This document shows positions 62,955-64,000 of a stretch of 64,000 nt of DNA, piece after piece (positions within the stretch are counted from its first letter, which is position 1; every line of letters starts with the position of its first letter). The position numbers and the translations under genes are program-made. The DNA lies in contig NZ_LT629777.1 in NCBI RefSeq assembly GCF_900105475.1, positions 5,332,001 to 5,396,000 of the forward strand, read 5' to 3'. Source of the DNA: Pseudomonas asplenii. Lineage in GTDB: Bacteria > Pseudomonadota > Gammaproteobacteria > Pseudomonadales > Pseudomonadaceae. Under the pieces are notes generated by a model. It made no database searches and was not told where the DNA came from. It saw nothing but the letters and a program-made list of their open reading frames with translations.

Positions 62955-64000
62955 GTCCTAGCGCCAACTGATTCAGATCACTGCTGGTACGCATCAGGTC
63001 TTGCACGGACAGATTGTTCTGCTCGGCCATCTGTGCCGATCGTTCGACATTACGTGCGACGTCCTGACTGGCCACTGTCTGCTCACGCAAGGCCAGCGAA
63101 ATCTGTTCGACGACCACGAGTACCTGGCCAGAGCTTTCACTGATTTCGGTAATCGCCTTGCCAGCCGATTCCGCCATTTCCACTCCCTGGCTGACCTCCA
63201 TCACACCGCTGCGCATACTCTCCACCGTCTCGCGGACACCGGTCTGGATCTTGTCGATCATGCTGGCAATTTCCTTGGTCGATTTGCCAGTGTTCTGCGC
63301 CAGCAACCGTACCTCATCGGCCACTACGGCAAAGCCGCGGCCTTGCTCACCGGCCCGAGCAGCCTCAATGGCAGCGTTGAGGGCAAGGAGATTGGTTTGA
63401 TCGGCAATGCCCTGAATGACGCTGATGATGGTCGATATCTGCTCGGAATGCTGGCCCAACTCGGACACTTTGCTGGACGCATGCTGCACGGTCTTCGCAA
63501 TACCGTTCATGCTGGTCAGTGTGTTCTGGATAACGGTGGACCCATCCAGCGATTGCTGACCAGAGCGCTGAGCGAGTCCACCGGCTTCGCCCGCGTTATT
63601 GGATACATGGTTGATACTGACCGTCAGTTCTTCAACCGTGGCCGCCATCGCGGATGCTGAGTTTGATTGTTCACTTACCGCGCCGGACAGCTGCTGCGAA
63701 GCCCCGGAGATCTGCTGCACGGACTCAACCAATTGAGTGGCGGCTTGATTGATCTGCTGGATCATTTCCCGTAGGCGAGTTTGCATACGATCGAATGCCT
63801 TGGGCAGTTCATCGCTGCTGCTGGTATCAATCACGGTGTCCAGTCGACCTTCGGCAACTGCCGTCGCCGCGTCTATCGCCAATTGCAGGCGGGCGCGAGT
63901 GGTACGGCCTAAACCATAGGCCAGGATGATTGCCAAAAAGGCAGCGGTCAAACCACCGACCACCAGAATCATAATCGCGTGATCCTTGGCGTCGTTCATC
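62923..64000 (-). CDS. Methyl-accepting chemotaxis protein, 5' end outside the window
   Basis: The visible 358 residues begin at the second membrane helix ([20 protein letters not shown]), followed by HAMP, then the signalling domain with [20 protein letters not shown] and [20 protein letters not shown], ending in [11 protein letters not shown]. The first helix and periplasmic sensor must lie beyond the right edge; the Met at 63999 is internal. Its position beside cat genes suggests aromatic-acid or catechol-pathway taxis, as for PcaY-like receptors, but the sensor is not visible. Confidence 0.9.
   Translation of the reverse strand, partial: MNDAKDHAIMILVVGGLTAAFLAIILAYGLGRTTRARLQLAIDAATAVAEGRLDTVIDTSSSDELPKAFDRMQTRLREMIQQINQAATQLVESVQQISGASQQLSGAVSEQSNSASAMAATVEELTVSINHVSNNAGEAGGLAQRSGQQSLDGSTVIQNTLTSMNGIAKTVQHASSKVSELGQHSEQISTIISVIQGIADQTNLLALNAAIEAARAGEQGRGFAVVADEVRLLAQNTGKSTKEIASMIDKIQTGVRETVESMRSGVMEVSQGVEMAESAGKAITEISESSGQVLVVVEQISLALREQTVASQDVARNVERSAQMAEQNNLSVQDLMRTSSDLNQLALGLKQEVGRFHL

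Noticed and set aside
1..64000. CRISPR arrays, tRNA/rRNA genes, insertion sequences, prophage genes
   Set aside because: Looked for repeated spacers, transposase motifs, integrases and structural RNA patterns on both strands and saw none.

Overview
The window looks like chromosomal DNA of a soil or plant-associated Pseudomonas of the fluorescens/putida group. This is inferred from the high-GC codon use, the catBCA/catR set, DUF1652 and START-domain genes, and two copies of the typical REP core (GTGGGAGC-GGCTTGCTGGCGATAG). I see no rRNA, tRNA, CRISPR array, transposase or prophage gene. Most of the window is accessory catabolism with its own chemoreceptors, transporters and regulators.

Layout. 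1-3.8 kb: the tail of a START-domain gene, directly abutting an AT-richer two-gene unit: an ATPase carrying an inactivated HNH-like domain, and a separate intact HNH nuclease. This resembles a Septu (PtuA/PtuB)-type defence module but has an unusual architecture. 3.8-15.6 kb: flavin reductase, chemoreceptor, luciferase-like monooxygenase, FolD, DUF1652, an exported PLP aminotransferase, Aer-type receptor, a Fur-box TonB receptor and a YheO-type regulator. 15.6-17.7 kb: RidA and an APC permease.

17.8-29 kb: a complete indole-3-acetic acid (IAA) degradation cluster, iacABCDEFG and iacHI with divergent iacR, followed by a FeaB-like aldehyde dehydrogenase and a FeaR-like AraC regulator. The catBCA genes and catR (59.5-63 kb) lie in the same window, so the path auxin -> catechol -> muconate -> 3-oxoadipate enol-lactone is encoded within about 45 kb. 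A repeated ACGTGAATA / TATTCAC operator with fixed 19-bp spacing lies before iacA and before the AraC gene, with a related single site between iacH and iacR.

28.9-35 kb: MFS exporter, alpha/beta hydrolase, FAD amine-oxidase-like protein, RidA and an ornithine-cyclodeaminase-like protein, with an AraC regulator: a possible imine-handling amine pathway. 35-37.5 kb: a two-component system and two small genes. 37.6-48 kb: an unassigned aromatic pathway operon (TPP decarboxylase, aldehyde dehydrogenase, SDR, cytosolic BNR propeller, VOC protein, DUF1185, MhpA-like hydroxylase, MhpD-like hydratase) between AraC and IclR regulators. 48-59.4 kb: outer-membrane channel, two aldehyde dehydrogenases, a second copy of the APC permease, chemoreceptor, EutR-like AraC regulator, class III aminotransferase and cytochrome b561, probably for amine or amino-acid use. 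The window ends inside a fourth chemoreceptor gene.

All calls come from reading protein motifs and DNA patterns by eye. No database search was run. Enzyme families are usually secure; exact substrates outside the iac and cat pathways are inferred.
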